A stretch of 64,000 nt of DNA from Anticarsia gemmatalis (Eukaryota > Arthropoda > Insecta > Lepidoptera > Erebidae), in the NCBI RefSeq assembly GCF_050436995.1, contig NC_134745.1:2232001-2296000 (forward strand). The letters run 5' to 3'. Position 1 is the stretch's first letter. The number at the start of each line of letters is the position of its first letter. The notes beneath the pieces were generated by a model. That model was not told the origin of the DNA and searched no databases. It was given only the letters and a program-made list of their open reading frames with translations. This document shows positions 36,492-51,400 of the stretch, piece after piece. The position numbers were made by a program, and so were the translations under genes.

Positions 36492-39400
36492 TTAATTATT
36501 TATATGGACGCCCGAAGTTCTTGGCTGCGACGGTTGAGGATCACCACTATGAAATATAACAGACCAGGGCAGGTTGTTCAAAGTAGTTATATTGTACTTC
36601 TTTTCCATAGGAATCAATCTATCCAAGTCTTCCTGTTTTGGCTCTATTTTAGGCTTTGTAGTTAGTACTTTTTCAGCCCATCTCCAAGTGAAAAATCCAG
36701 TGGCTGGAGTATGTCCTTTCTCCCCTCCAACCATAGAGTTGAAGACAAAATCTACGGATATTGCTGTTACTATGTAGGAGTACACCACGCGGTTTTTTGC
36801 TTGTAAACGTTCCATCTTTTGGAATAGTTGGTTCCAGTTGAGATTGTCGTGTATTTGTATGTTCACTAACACCTGGATAAAATATTATTTAATTTTAATG
36901 ATAGAATAGACGCCAGACGGTTCTCTAAAAGAAGTTAAGATAAAGTAGGCGTTTCGTCGCTTCAAATTGTCATGTTCCATGTCCACATGAAAAATAAAAA
37001 TTGTGTGCTGAAAGTTAGCTTAGTAAGCTCTACAAGACAAGCGAAATGACTATAGCACCTAGTCATAAATGACAAAAACATTCGCTCCCATACTTGGTCT
37101 ATAGTCAACTATCGGTTGAATTTGGGAATTTCCTCCTTAATGATAAATAATCTTTACACATCCTAGCAAAATCCAATTCATGAAACTTATCCTAAACGCT
37201 ACTCTACTATTTTCAATTCATACCTCAGACACATCATTGACAACGAAATTCTCGAAGTATTTAGCGAACATTTTTTCGACATCCACCTCATCTTTGAGAT
37301 GAACTACGACGGTATATCCTTCGTTACCATAACGTTCTACAAGCGTGTCTATAGTATCCACATCGTATATGGCACCGTCTCTCATGAACGCCACTCGTCT
37401 GGTTGCTGGCATGTGGCTTTCTATACTGTGGAATAAAAAATAAATAACTTTACATTTCACCATCAGTCAACATTCTAAATAGTCTATAAGCTGCAACATA
37501 GAAACAAAAATTTACAAAAGTTGTTTATAGTGGTATGATGCACTTTGCACTTAGTGTTAAGGTTTTAACAAAGTGCTTGTTTCCATTAACTTGACAATAC
37601 TAACTATGAAAAAAAGATTTTTTTGCCTGTAAACCAGTTAAAATCAGTTTCACAAGCTACAAACAATCATTAAATAATCCCTTAATCCTACTCTCACAAT
37701 CATCGCAAATTTTTTTCGTATATTTTCAACCTGATGCACTTTCACATACAAACGTTAGTCTACATCCTTCACTTGTTATAAAACTCATCAACTAACTCGC
37801 TAGCAGCAATCAGAACAGCATGACCCTTCTTCCTCAGATGGTACAGTATCTGGTACATAGCTCTCCTGACAGAGAACTTCTGCCACGCGGTGACTTCATC
37901 CACGATGATGACAGGGGGCGCCACTACCACAGCAGTTGCGAAGTGCACGCGAGTCAGCTCTTCCTGCATCAGCTCGTAGATACGCTTGTTGGCGACTTTC
38001 GTTAGATCTGATTGAGAAATGTCAATGTAGGAAGGTAGTTTTCTGTAGTTATGTCTATACTTTCATATACTTATTTCTTTTGAAATGTAAATGCCTGGCT
38101 GTCGGTAACAGTTTCTTGTTGAAACAATTATCACGCAAACCATCAGATTTTTATAAAAAATCGTTTGGAAATAGACGAAGAGTGGAGAGAAAGACATTAA
38201 TTTTACGTCTAGCAACGCGAGAAAAACTTAAAATGTCTATTAGCTAGCTAAAAGAGGGTATCAATCTTGTCTAAGTATACCTAGTGCTGTCAGAAGATCT
38301 TGAGTCTCTTGCTTGGCATAAGACAAGGGCTCCCCACGCAACACCGCGATCATTAGCAAGGCATCAGCTACCGTCATCCACGACGGCAGCAACTGGTGCT
38401 CGCAACTTAGAGACACGTTGCGACTGTACTGTAATATGTAAGTTTCTACGATAATACTGATAAATGATTGACCTACACAGGTACTTAGATAGCTTTTTAG
38501 AGGTACCGAACCAGTTAAGAACACATTATGGAGTTAAAAACACTCTTAGAATCATAGTTCAGAATAAACTTCAACGTTGTTGGTTACACGTAGTGAAAAG
38601 CGGGAAAAAAATATCAAGAATCAAATAACAAGAGTCTAGTTACACATTGAATACAAATACATTGACTATGGACTAGTCTACTACAATTTCTTACCTGCAA
38701 AACTTAACAAAACCCATCAAAAAGTAGGTCTTAATTTACCATATTCGGATTGCTAGTCAGCTTCCATTTGGACATAGTCCAGGCGCTGCCATCGCACGGC
38801 AGTTTGTATCCAGCCAATATTTCACAAAGCCTCAGTCTACCGTGGCGCTTCAGTCCCGCAATACCTAGGGCTTCACCCCGCCCCAAGCCTAAATACACCC
38901 CTCGCACTTTGTACACACCACCTTCCCTTTGCGATACGTTCATAGCAAAGAGGTATTCGCCAAACGTGTCCATTGATACACTTTCTGCGAATTAAATAAG
39001 ATAAAAAAAAGACAGGATTAGCTAAGGATATGCCAGATATGCGAAAAATAATCTTTAGGTTGGTCTTGTATGTATGTCTTTGGCAGTTTCGATTAATTTG
39101 TTTAAAGACAACAAGTGGCATTTCTGAAAAGCAGTAAACTGTTGACGAGGAAGTAAAAAGAGTCTCCATCCTGAGGCCATAAAACTAATATCATCGTGGA
39201 TCAAACATATTTGGTTCGGGACTGTCCTACCATCGGTTTCTGAGGTACATTTAGCTGTTGTTTATTTAATCAATTGCGTTTAATTTCATGAAAAACAGTT
39301 TAATAATTAATTAGATAAACTACCGCTAAATGTGTCTCAGAAACCAGGCACTATAGTCCTGGTTAAAAAAGTTAGTTTTGTGTATAATAGAATACGGGGA

Positions 39401-42400
39401 TTAACGCGAACACGCATTTTACCTTAAAATGCCTAACGTTTCGGCGCAGGTTGCGCTCCCGTATTCTATTATACATTAAACATGCAACGCGAGAGTTTTA
39501 AATTTTAGTTTGTTTTGGTTAGAAAGTCACTATGTACTTACGATTATTAGGATGTTCGACAGATTTTCTCTTGTCAGTAACATCCTTCCGTTCCCTCTCT
39601 ATACCAGCCATCAGTGACACATTGGGCAAAATACTATCTTTGTCGTACAATTTTCGTGAAAGGCCTTTCCATATGATAGCAAAGATTTTATATTCGACAA
39701 GGAGTAAGATTGCAATGAAGAATACTGCTGCGGCAAACATTGCCGTGATTTCTGTGAGAATGCCGGGATTGTAGGTCATGTAATCCTTCTTCTTGAAACA
39801 ATCTTGAAGAACTCCGCATCTTTCTGAATTATTACAGAAGAATACTTGCATCATTTACAAAGCAGTAGAAGAAGAATGTAGTGGAATAGAAGATATCAGA
39901 ATCTAATATACTTTCGATTTGTACATAGGTACCTACATATTCGTGATTATTTTCCATAACATGTTCTTGTTTGGAAAATAATCGTTTGAAGGGTTAGCTA
40001 TGGTGGGATTCAGTTGTCAATTGGCTGTAACCGTCTACCTATACAACCTTTTTCTACAAAGTCGTATAATCGTCTTCAGAATGTGTAGCTAATTTTGTTT
40101 TAGTAGCCTCGCATCAGTAATTTTAGTCTCCGTGTTACAAAAACGCTGAGAAAATTATCTGTACATTATTGATACGATATCATCCCTATACATAAATATT
40201 CGTGACAGAGGTAACTTACCACAACATTTATGCATTTTATTCGCCGGGCAGAGATTTTGCGAATGGAATATTATACACTCGGTATTGTAAAGAAATATCT
40301 GTTTGATCTTTACGTAAGCGTATGCCATATTGAATTGTGGAGACAGCTTCATGATGTTCAAGGCGTAAGAGAGGATGTTTCCGTAGAGCAGTGCCGCTAT
40401 TATTGTTGTTTCACCTAAGAGCAGGATGAAAGTTAGTTAAACATATACCTAATACTCAAGATAAACAAGCCCAAATTAAGAGTTCTGCGCTCATGATGGC
40501 AGTGAGAAGCTTTAAAATCCATACCAATTGAAAGATTGAGATCTTCCAATTTCATAGTGAAACTATCTACTACATTACATTTCAATTAACATTCTACGCG
40601 TCAGTAAATGAATTTTAAGGAAACTTACCAAAAATAGTATTTACGATGATGAAAGACATTGTATTGAGAGCGACTCTTGGACCCAAACTGAAAAGATAAG
40701 CTTGTGGCACACACCCCACTCCGTAAAGGAACAGCATCATTGGAAGAACCCCTGAAAAAAATGTATCTGTAGCTTTTCACAATTCCAGTAAATTACAGAT
40801 AAATCATTATATTTTTGGAACATCTCATATCTCATACAATATAGGTAATCTCATTTGTAGATGGGTAATTTTGTCGAAGAAGTTGTCATAATACTTGAAA
40901 TATGGGCATTTCAATTCGTCTATTAATATTACTCTGAATTTCATTCGTGCAGAGAAAGGAAAGTGGAAATAATTAGGAATAATTAAAGGCACTCACACAA
41001 ATCAAAATACTGGAAATGTGACTCTGGTATGATAATGTACATGATGGCAACCATCATCAGGCTCATGAACCCTACGAGCAGCCAGAAGAACAGCAGATCG
41101 CAGATGTACAGTGTCAACCAGTAAAGAGCTGGAGAGAAGTCCATGGAGTATTTCTGCAAGACGTAAAAAGGGGTTTTTTCACCACTATCTGCTGTCGATA
41201 ACCAAGCTAAAAAAAATATTGAAAAAAAAGTAGAATGTTTCATTCTCATATACATCCCAATTCTAACCCTGAGAATGGGCCTCTCTTTGTGTAAGACAAC
41301 TACTATTCGACCATATGGCTATATCATTTAGGTTTTATTTTAAGGTTGTCTAAGCATTATGAACTTACTTGCACATGTCTGATAAGGCCGTATTCCAAAG
41401 AAGGTATGTGAATGATGTGAGAAATAGTCATTATTAGAAGAACTTGAAGAAAAAGTGGAGGCTGCGCCAAGTCTTTCATCCACTGTAAAATGGTTTGAAT
41501 GATAACTCAGTTTGTTGTGACGACAGATAATCGTGCAGATTAAAATATTGTGGCTACTAGCATGTAAAAATAGACGAGTTCATATTGGTATTATAGGTAA
41601 CTATACCAACAACAATAGCAACATGTTAACATACGAAATAATAAGCAAGTCGCGGGCAAGAACTAATTTTTCTTTAAATTATTTTGCTAGTCGAACATAA
41701 AAGCTTCTCAATCAGTTAAGTATCATCTATTGGCTTCTTACCGGAGAAAGATCCAAAACGAGAGGGTCGTCGATGACTTTGATGGTAGCGTCAAGTTGTC
41801 CAGTATAATATCTGATGAGTGACGTGTACACGCGTGCTAGTGACCTGGCAGCAGCGCCCTGGTCTTCGTGGAGAGGACTGTGTAGGGCATCGATCTAGAA
41901 ATTATTAAAATTATAAGCAAAAATAACTGTAGCAGTAAGAGATATATAAATATTAACGCTTCAGTTTTATTTAGAAAAATCTGGACTGCATACCAAACAA
42001 GTTACTTTAAACAAAAATAGTCGATACAGTTTGGCATTTACTTTGATAGTATTATTTTCATTGGACGACACGCTCATTCCGTAGGCATGCAAGTAGACAT
42101 ACTGTTGAGGCGAGTCTATAGCTCGTGTCACTAAGTATTCTAGTACACTCTGTAAAAAAAAGCGATAAACGACCTTCGATAAAATAAGTTCTTGAACAAT
42201 GATTGAACCCAGATTTTTAACTACATATCTCCTTGCTGGATTTAATTTTTACATTTAAGCGCGTAAACGTTAAAGATATACTTTTGTATCTCTAAAATTA
42301 GTTAGTATGGATTGATGAATTACCTCTGTGTGCGGTAAACCAATGTAATAAATATTATCTACTTCTTCTTTAGAAGCGTTTGTTTCAGACATTACGTACC

Positions 42401-45400
42401 TGAAATAGGACTCAGTTGGTTAGCAAAGATTTGATGTGGGATTAATTTCATAACAGTGCAAATATACTAACGCTTCAGAAATACCCATAGCTGCTGAGGA
42501 ATTGTCGGAACGCACAACCAAAATAGTTTTCTTTCCCAAAGATTCGACCGTTAGTACCTGGAAAAATTATTTGTATATTAAAGTTAAGTTTTATCATAAG
42601 GAGAGCAATACTATTTTGATTTTGTTACTTACTTCCCCCATCAATATATTTTTTGCTGTGGTTACACTCAGGTCCATATTTAAAACGATTGAAGCGAGAG
42701 ACATGCCTAATAGAAGGCCGGCTACCAATGCACATAAGAACTGTAATAGATCATAGTTATAAATTATATTGATTTTGCTAAAGAAGAAGCATTGACATCA
42801 AACGATAAAAAACTGCTACTGATAGTAATAAGACTCATCATCATCATTGGCCTATTTCCATCTATTGCAGATGATTCAGGTGGCGCCAGATAGAGGAATA
42901 TTTGATAATAAAATAAGACTACTATGAAGTTTAATGCACAGAACTCAATTTTACTCTATCGACTCGACGTGACTGCGAAATCGAGTAACTATGCTATGAG
43001 ATGATGGCCAACTTCTCGTCAGAGTTTTGTTTGTTTGCTCGTGTTTGAGAAAATTATCACGTACTACTGTATGGTGTTTCATTGAACAAGTCCAACAACT
43101 TAGTAGAGAGTCTAAGTAAGCACGATATTTGACTGTTTCACAGGCTAGTACAAGCATATCAAAAGTTCTTCGACCTCATTATCTTGTACTAGATAAGGTC
43201 TATTTATCCTTACCGTCATAAGCAGAGCGAACTTGTGTTGTAAATGGAAGGAGATGAACTTCCAAGCAATTTGTTTAAAGTGCAAATTGAAGGTGAATTT
43301 TGGACGCTTCCATTTGTCTTTTTCTAGAACATGTAACATTATAATATGTTATTTGTGCAGTTGAGAGAATAGTTAGAAAATGTGTATCTATCTGCCTAGG
43401 GAAGAGATTTAAAATGGCCGTTTTATTTGTCGTGTTACAATCTGAATGTGAATAATATCACCTGCTAATCGCCTCAATGCTCCTGCTCTGCCTACATCAG
43501 CTAATCTATGATGATCCTCGTACAGTAAGGCTCTTGATTCATTTATGGCTCTGAAAACATTATTTAAACTTAAATTAAGTATTAGTTAAACCCTTGCGTA
43601 TTTTTTTTCGAATACCGAACTGCTGTGTCTATATTTTACAAACCTAATTGAGCGCTAACTAAATAACTAGCTGGTTTTAATTCAAATACATTTATGTGGT
43701 TGCATTTACTGCTAAAGCATCAGACAAATTCTTTTTTAAGCATTACAAGTATCATTCCTTATTAAAGCATCGAATATTCAGCCAGCAATTAGACAGTAAT
43801 GGGTTAAAAAATGAATACAAACATAATATGGTAATCTTTAACGACTTAAGGAATAACCTTTTAGCAACCTCCATAGAATCCGGCACACTGATGCTCATGG
43901 AAGAAGTGAGACCGTACTTGGACGCATTCTCAGTTAAATCTTTGACCAGGTCCGCTACCGGTGCGGTCGGTATGGCTGGCACTCGCAGTATGATCAAGGA
44001 GCCGAGGTTGGCCCGGACTGTGGCGCCGGCGGCGTGAGCTCGCTCCAGTAACTCCTCGTTAGGACTGTCTACACTGTCTGTTCTGAGGGTCAAACGGACC
44101 CTGTATTCTCGCCCTATAATTGACGTTCAAGAATATATGTATAGATTCAGATAATAATATTGATTGGAGAAAGGCTACGCTGGTGAAATTTTAAATAATG
44201 TCTTTTGGGACACGGTACAACGACTTGCGGTATGCATGCAACTTGCAACAAACAGACAACTTGCAAGCAAAGAAAAAAAACGGTTGATATTTTCGTAATT
44301 CTTTAGGACTCTATTAACATTAATATGGTTGGGCATAGAAGTTATTCTAAGAACAAGTATCTTACCATATCTGAAAAACATATAAGCTGGAGTGCCACCA
44401 AAGACCAAAATGGTGCTATCAAACACAAATATACGATCTGCATATTCGAGATCTAAACTTGGAAAGTTTAAACCTATAATTGTCTTGTATTTTCTAAATC
44501 TCTGCAAAGCAAAAGGAAAAATGACTTAAGCCTAAATAGATTTAATAAACCACTGGCCATCGAACAAAGTTACCATAATTTTATCCTTAATAACGTTTTG
44601 ATATGCAGGCTTATCTTTGAGCATGGGAATCATTATTATCTGTAACAATAAACATAACATTCATATATTTTTTAACATTTTAAGTGTCAATAATAACACA
44701 CACTATTACTCTTTATCACATACATCCATACATACATGAAGGTATCTTTAGGCAAAGATGTAGTACACCCACACTTACGCTTTCGCTTTTTATAACACCA
44801 GTCCCATATCAGTAATGGCAATAGGCTCCTCCCTTACTACAAGAGGCTCTATTGCCAATAAGTACCATACAGCGTATTCGTCACATGCTCTTTGTTAAAA
44901 TAAATCTAAACCTACATACCCTAGGTTCCAGTAACACAGCGAGTGCCCAACACAGCTGAGCTCTGTAGTAATCGTCCAGATCACCGACGCGAGCGTGACG
45001 GACACTTTCAAGATCGCACTCCTTCAGCAACTGGCGGTATCTGATGAGACTGTACTCTATGATGCCCGTCGTGTGCTCGTACCATAGGCAAATCTGGACA
45101 ATCGCAACTCTTTATGTAATAGATTGGAAATTAGAGAGGCTGTCGAAATGACTGCATATAGAAAAAAAAATGTTGAGAATTAAATTGAAAATATTGCATT
45201 TTCAGCTATACCTAATGCAAGTTATTAATAACAATTAATCTGACTTAAGATGACAAAATTGAGTAAAGAGCTTGTTATTTTAAACAAGTGCGAATTAGTA
45301 TTTTCTCTGTTTTGTTTTTTGCAACGAATTTCTTAATAGCATTGTTTTACTCGATCGTAACTAGTTAGTAATCGTTATCGTGAAAGTAATTGAATAAAAA

Positions 45401-48400
45401 AGTCACATGTTAAAGGTATAAAACAAGTGCCATTTTCGAAATTCCCTACCCTAATAAGCCAAAGTCTTACCATGGAATACACATTGAAATGTTCCTGTAC
45501 AGTGAGGTCATCTATCAGAGTTTCAGAGCGATGACAATATCCGATCATATACAACTTGTTCAGCGGCGAAGAAGTAGAAGATATTAATTCACCTAGCACT
45601 CGAATCTCACCACTGTCTGCTACTGTCAAACCTGTGAAAATAGACCGAGGTAAGTATAGTATGCACCCGTTAATGTCATAAAAAATCCGAGGAACTATTT
45701 CATAGGTAATAGGTTATCCTCGGACAACATATAAGCTTTACTCATACCGAAAGAGCCTATCTGAAGGATAACAGCAAAAGTATGAAAGCGACTGTTAAAA
45801 TTTAAGTGACCCTTATTCAGAAGTAGTGAAACAATAGGGCTGCATATAGTTTTAAAGTGCTGCGCAGAAAGTGTACGCAATAAATACGCGTGACGTAAGC
45901 TATGAGTGCATAATAATATGGCGGAATTGAAATACGCTGTTGTCGATCTTTCATTCCGCCACACGCACTGACGATGACTGTAAAAGCTCGCTAAATATTT
46001 GACAAAACATAGCAATGAAATAAAATAGTTGGAATCAAGCCTTTTTGTTTAAGCAACAGGATAAAATATGTTTATTATTCCTACCTGTGATTAGATCGTC
46101 AACTGTATCGATGGTATGCTCTTGTATTTTCTCCGTGAAGAAAATTGTATACTCTCCGCGGTAACAATCGAAAGTGAGGTTCTTCACTGCTGAGACACCC
46201 ATTATATCCTACAAAAAATATATATTTTTTGATATCATTATAAGAATGTTACTTTGTCGGAACTTAGTCCCTGCTAACCCCGAGAACTATATCGTAAATA
46301 ATCCATTTTCTTACCGATGCCCATAATAGGCAGCGGGCTTAAAGAAGTATGATTTTAATCAAAAGGAAGAAGAAATACTGTCATTTAATCGGAGGAGTAA
46401 CTAGGAAGTGTTTCCAAAAAATGTATTAATTATACCTTACACACATCTCGGAAGCTTATAGCTTTTGCTAAGAACTCGTCGACTTCTTGAAGTTTCCCTT
46501 GTTCAGTGCGAGACGGACTCACCACCCTATGTAACACGTCTTGAGTCTGAAAAAAGCATTTATTTTGTAGTCCTTAACTCCGTATGCTAAATATGTATAA
46601 CTATAGATTTGGCCCCATACAGGGCGTATCGGTATGATTTAATACCCTCATGACACATGAGTATTTAGAAAAAAATCTACCTTCTACTGATTCCAAATTT
46701 TGTTTTCTAAGGGTGCTCCTTACACCGCAAATGTAAGCTATCGTCATTTAATTTTTTTTATTTAGTATAAAAATCTTACCCCTTCTTCAGCCTGTTTGAA
46801 GATAATCGACTTCCACGAGACCTGTCCACCGATGGCTCGATTACCTCCGATAGTTCGTTGCAACATCATAAGAATACCAAAGTATATCCCTATCAGCAGC
46901 GCCCAAGATGCTATCATGTAAATCAAATTGCCTCCAGGTGTCGCCCCTAAAAAATATTTAATTAATGTGTTAGTACCACTGCCCGGCAATCGTCTTCTCT
47001 CGGAATGAGAGAGGAGTTAAACCTTGAGTATACCATGTTCTAAAGTACTCTCAGGCATAGAAGGTTACATTACGATATTTTCCTTCATCTTTAGAAAGTG
47101 ACAATACTGTACATTTTTGTCAATCCATTATTTCCTACTGCTGGGCAAGGGTCTGCTCCTAAACGAGGGAGGGTTAGACCTTGAGATCACCTCGCTGTCC
47201 AAGTATGCGTTAAGGACATACATAATTATAAAAATTTGCTTAAAGGCATAAACCACCTTAAAAATCTTTAGTAAAAGATTTTCTGAAATATGTTCCGTGG
47301 TTACCTGCATATAAATTATACATATAAATCACCTATCTCGTATGTGCCCGCATCAATCCTAGCTGTTATGCTTTTACTTCTGAAAATAAATCTTACTTAC
47401 TTCCAGTAGACAGTAGAGCGAACTCATTAAAAGCGTTTATTAGTCCGAGAGGCGGTAACACCACGTGTAATAGTAGTGTCAGTCCGATATGCATAGTGTC
47501 GTATTGATGATGAACCAATAGCTTGGCGAGGTACGTCATAAGCAGAGTGAATAGCGTTGTCCATATGCATGCGATACGAGCTGCAAATATGCAAAACAGT
47601 TTAAAAGTTATTATGTTATAGCTGACGAGTGCAAATTCGTCTATCTGGAGGTCAGAAAGATAGGTGTTGTGTATTTTAATTGATTCTCCAGTCTCTACCT
47701 ACCCCTTTGGGAAAGAGGCGTAATTTTACTTATGTATGTACCTATGTATTAATTAACTTAACGAGGCCGTAGAACTAGATTATTTACTGTCCAGCTTTCA
47801 ACTGGTTGGATTGTCAACTAAATATTAGTCAACGTTTCCTTATTATCCAAATAAATTGTGCTAAAGCATTACGATCTCAAACATTGTTAAAGAAAATAAA
47901 GAAAGATAAGTATATTTGCATAATACTAACCTCTGCTATGAAACATAGCCATGATCAGCGCTAGCATGGTCATAACAGACATATAAGCCAGTACTATGAG
48001 CAGCGCATGCAGGAGATGTATCCATCTGAACACCAGGATTATGGTGATGGCGCCAAGAAGACAGACAGGCATGGCAGTCATGTATGCGAAGGCGAGCCAG
48101 TGGAAGTACATCGATGGGTAGCTTACGTTCCGTACTCGTAATGCTCGCTGAAATGGAGTAATGTATACGTTTATCATAGAGGCTTTGAAAATACATTTGC
48201 AGTATCAAAAGGCGTCGCGTTCAATAATATGAAAATGTTAAATAAGTACTGATAAAAGAACAAAATAATGAATGTTTTGAAATAGAATTTGGTACAAAGC
48301 CTTCCCGTTAAAAGTAACCTCTAGTCCATCGATTTGCAATTATTTATATAACTAGTTTTATGTTTTTCTAACCTACGATGCCTACACTATGGGCCCTGAC

Positions 48401-51400
48401 CGAATGGTCTTTGTCCAGCATTATACCTTAAACATATTCCGAGTTTCATAGACAACAAGGGCCTCGGTTTCCAGAATAGCAGGGAGAAATGCCAAAGTGA
48501 AACACAACAGGATGAAACCAATTGCTTTTCTCACTCGATTCTGCTGCATCAACGGCGATTCTGGCATCGATACTAAGTTGACCTGCGAATTTAACTAGAG
48601 TTATTGTTATTGACTAATAGTTAGGTTTGGCAACCATTAATGAATGGCATAATGAACGATTATTAAAAGATGAAACAAGACATCAAAACTTAAGACTGAT
48701 AATAAAAATGATCCAAGTAAATGAATGTTTTTTTAACATAGGTATGTTTTCCAAAAGATAAGCTTTATCACGTAAGGAATGAGAAATTCGTGTAAATGTA
48801 CATCGCCGAAATAGCTCAGTTGGGAGAGCGTTAGACTGAAGATCTAAAGGTCCCCGGTTCAATCCCGGGTTTCGGCAGACCAGAATTTTTTGTTTCCAAA
48901 AATCAAGGCAAGTTATCCGTTGCTGTTTCCTATAAATTATAATTATTATGTAATTGATCCCCAGTATTGGGCCAAAAGTTATAACGTTAAATGTATCTGT
49001 ATTTACTTTTATTCCTTGCTTTCTGACGGTCGGAACATCTAATTGATGATGCATCGGGCTTAGCTTATTTGGTATGGTCTTCGCATTTATGCATCACCGG
49101 TTTAATTAATGAGCTTAAACGTTAAATATATCATTGTATTTGTCTGTTCTAACGTTACGCGACCGATAATACGCGACGCAACTTCCTTCAAAGTACAACT
49201 TTTAGAGTGAATAAGAACTTACATTGTAATCCACCTCGGTAGCACTAGCGTGTTTGACGATAGCTTGGCTAATAGCAACCTGGACAGCAAGGAAGCCGGC
49301 TCGGAGGTGAGGGTTGGGCACCGAATGAGCCACCGAGCTGGTCATGTACCGAGCTCTCTCCGTACTGCGGATGCTGAACTCCCATCTGTTGTCTTTCTGT
49401 ATAAACCAGGTTTAACTACGTAAGTCCATAGATATGATGAATGCAGAAGTCCGTCTGTATTTTCTTTATCAGAATTGCTGTTGTTTAGCGGGTACTTTTA
49501 CAAACATACGTGACGACCGTTCAAACACAGTTTGTTCGCTATGCTGTTTGGAAAAACCACTGAATCGATTTACCATGAAATTGGGAACCCAATATTCCAT
49601 ATAGTATACAGAATATGTTCTGTTGTAAAATGGGAATCATCTCCCTAGGGTTCTGGCTTTTGTGGGTATTAATTTTATTGCACTAAACTATTTTTTTTCT
49701 CTTCGTCTAATAACGTCACAGTCACACTACAGAAAAATATGCAATATACCTACATATTTTGGTAACATTATCACCAATATTGTGAAAACAATATTATTAT
49801 GTAATCTGAATGCACTTAATAGCAAGAGATAACGTTTTTTTTTATCGAATATGGCTTGTTATTTAAATATGCAACTCATAGCCGAAATAGCTCAGTTGGG
49901 AGAGCGTTAGACTGAAGATCTAAAGGTCCCCGGTTCAATCCCGGGTTTCGGCAGAAACTTTACTTTTTAACCGAATTAAAAAAATGAAGACGGTCCTAAA
50001 TTTGCCTGTATTTAGTATGATGGTTACCTCAAAACTTTTTTTAATGAACCGATTTTTATGGCTTTCTATGTTAACGCATTTATTTCAGACTTTTAGTATT
50101 TGAGATAGTCATTTTGTATACACTGGTGTTGGTCACATTTGTTTAAAGAAATGCTTTTCTTTGCAGTCTTTTTTGTAAGAATAATTATTGTTGGCATTGA
50201 CAAAATAAGCAAAAAAGAATGTATGCCGAAACCCGGGATTGAACCGGGGACCTTTAGATCTTCAGTCTAACGCTCTCCCAACTGAGCTATTTCGGCTACT
50301 GTCCGTAATGGTAAAGTAAAGCAACCCTTAGTGAAGATAATAATTTTAATTAAATTTATTTCACTTACTTTCAGTTAACTGCAAGTTAAACATATTATAC
50401 AACTTCGTGTAAGAATGTAAAAGCCGAAATAGCTCAGTTGGGAGAGCGTTAGACTGAAGATCTAAAGGTCCCCGGTTCAATCCCGGGTTTCGGCAAACTT
50501 TCTTTTTAAAGCCCAAGACCTTATAATACAGTTTTTTGTTAATTACGGGTGTCGCGTATTTAAAGAAGACTCCACACTTGTATTTTATACTGTGTTTAAT
50601 TTTCTGATCGGAATAACATGAGGTTGTATTCCAGATAAAAAATACATATTTTCTTATTAATTTCTTTGTTGGTCTTTGGTCTTTGTGTGCAGCATGGGGA
50701 AATGTCCGGATTTTATGAACATATTTTAGGTGGCAAGAAAAGCTCCTAAATGTAATCTAACGTTAGTGGGCGAAAGGCTTAATTCCTTTTATTATTATAG
50801 TATCAATGTAATACATGACGAAGTTGATTACAGTGATTGAATAAAAAACTAACCTTCGAGTTCCATATGACCCAGATAATAGGACTATTGATGGGAGTTC
50901 CGAGTGACTTGTTGTACAATATCCTGTTTAAAGCCTTCTCTGTTTGAGCGTGCATTATTGCTGCAAAATAATATTATCCTGTAAGAGTTACTTTCATACT
51001 AAAAGATCATAACTATCATTCTGCAGTGGACTTGATATTCTTGACGCTATCCGACTCCCGGGGCCATTTCTTACCACTATGGACTGCTGGCAATCAATAC
51101 ATTGTTTGAAAATATGTGTTTCAAAAAATAATTAAGGGATTTTAAATGATCCAAAAACACGCTACTAGGTTGATTTGAGTACCTATATGAAATTGCGCCA
51201 CAGAATATAAAGACTTGTCTGATAAACTTAAAAGATGAGTGCCTAAAGCATAAAAATTTAAACAAATATTTGCCGAAACCCGGGATTGAACCGGGGACCT
51301 TTAGATCTTCAGTCTAACGCTCTCCCAACTGAGCTATTTCGGCTGATATCTGTACTGGTCAAGTTAACAACCACTTTATACGAGCATACCTTCTTCAAGT

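Noticed and set aside
46436..46441. Alternative donor TGT|GTAAGG for ABCA exon 10
   Set aside because: Joining there to exon 11 creates an immediate TGA; the donor after AAG (GTATAA) keeps the frame.
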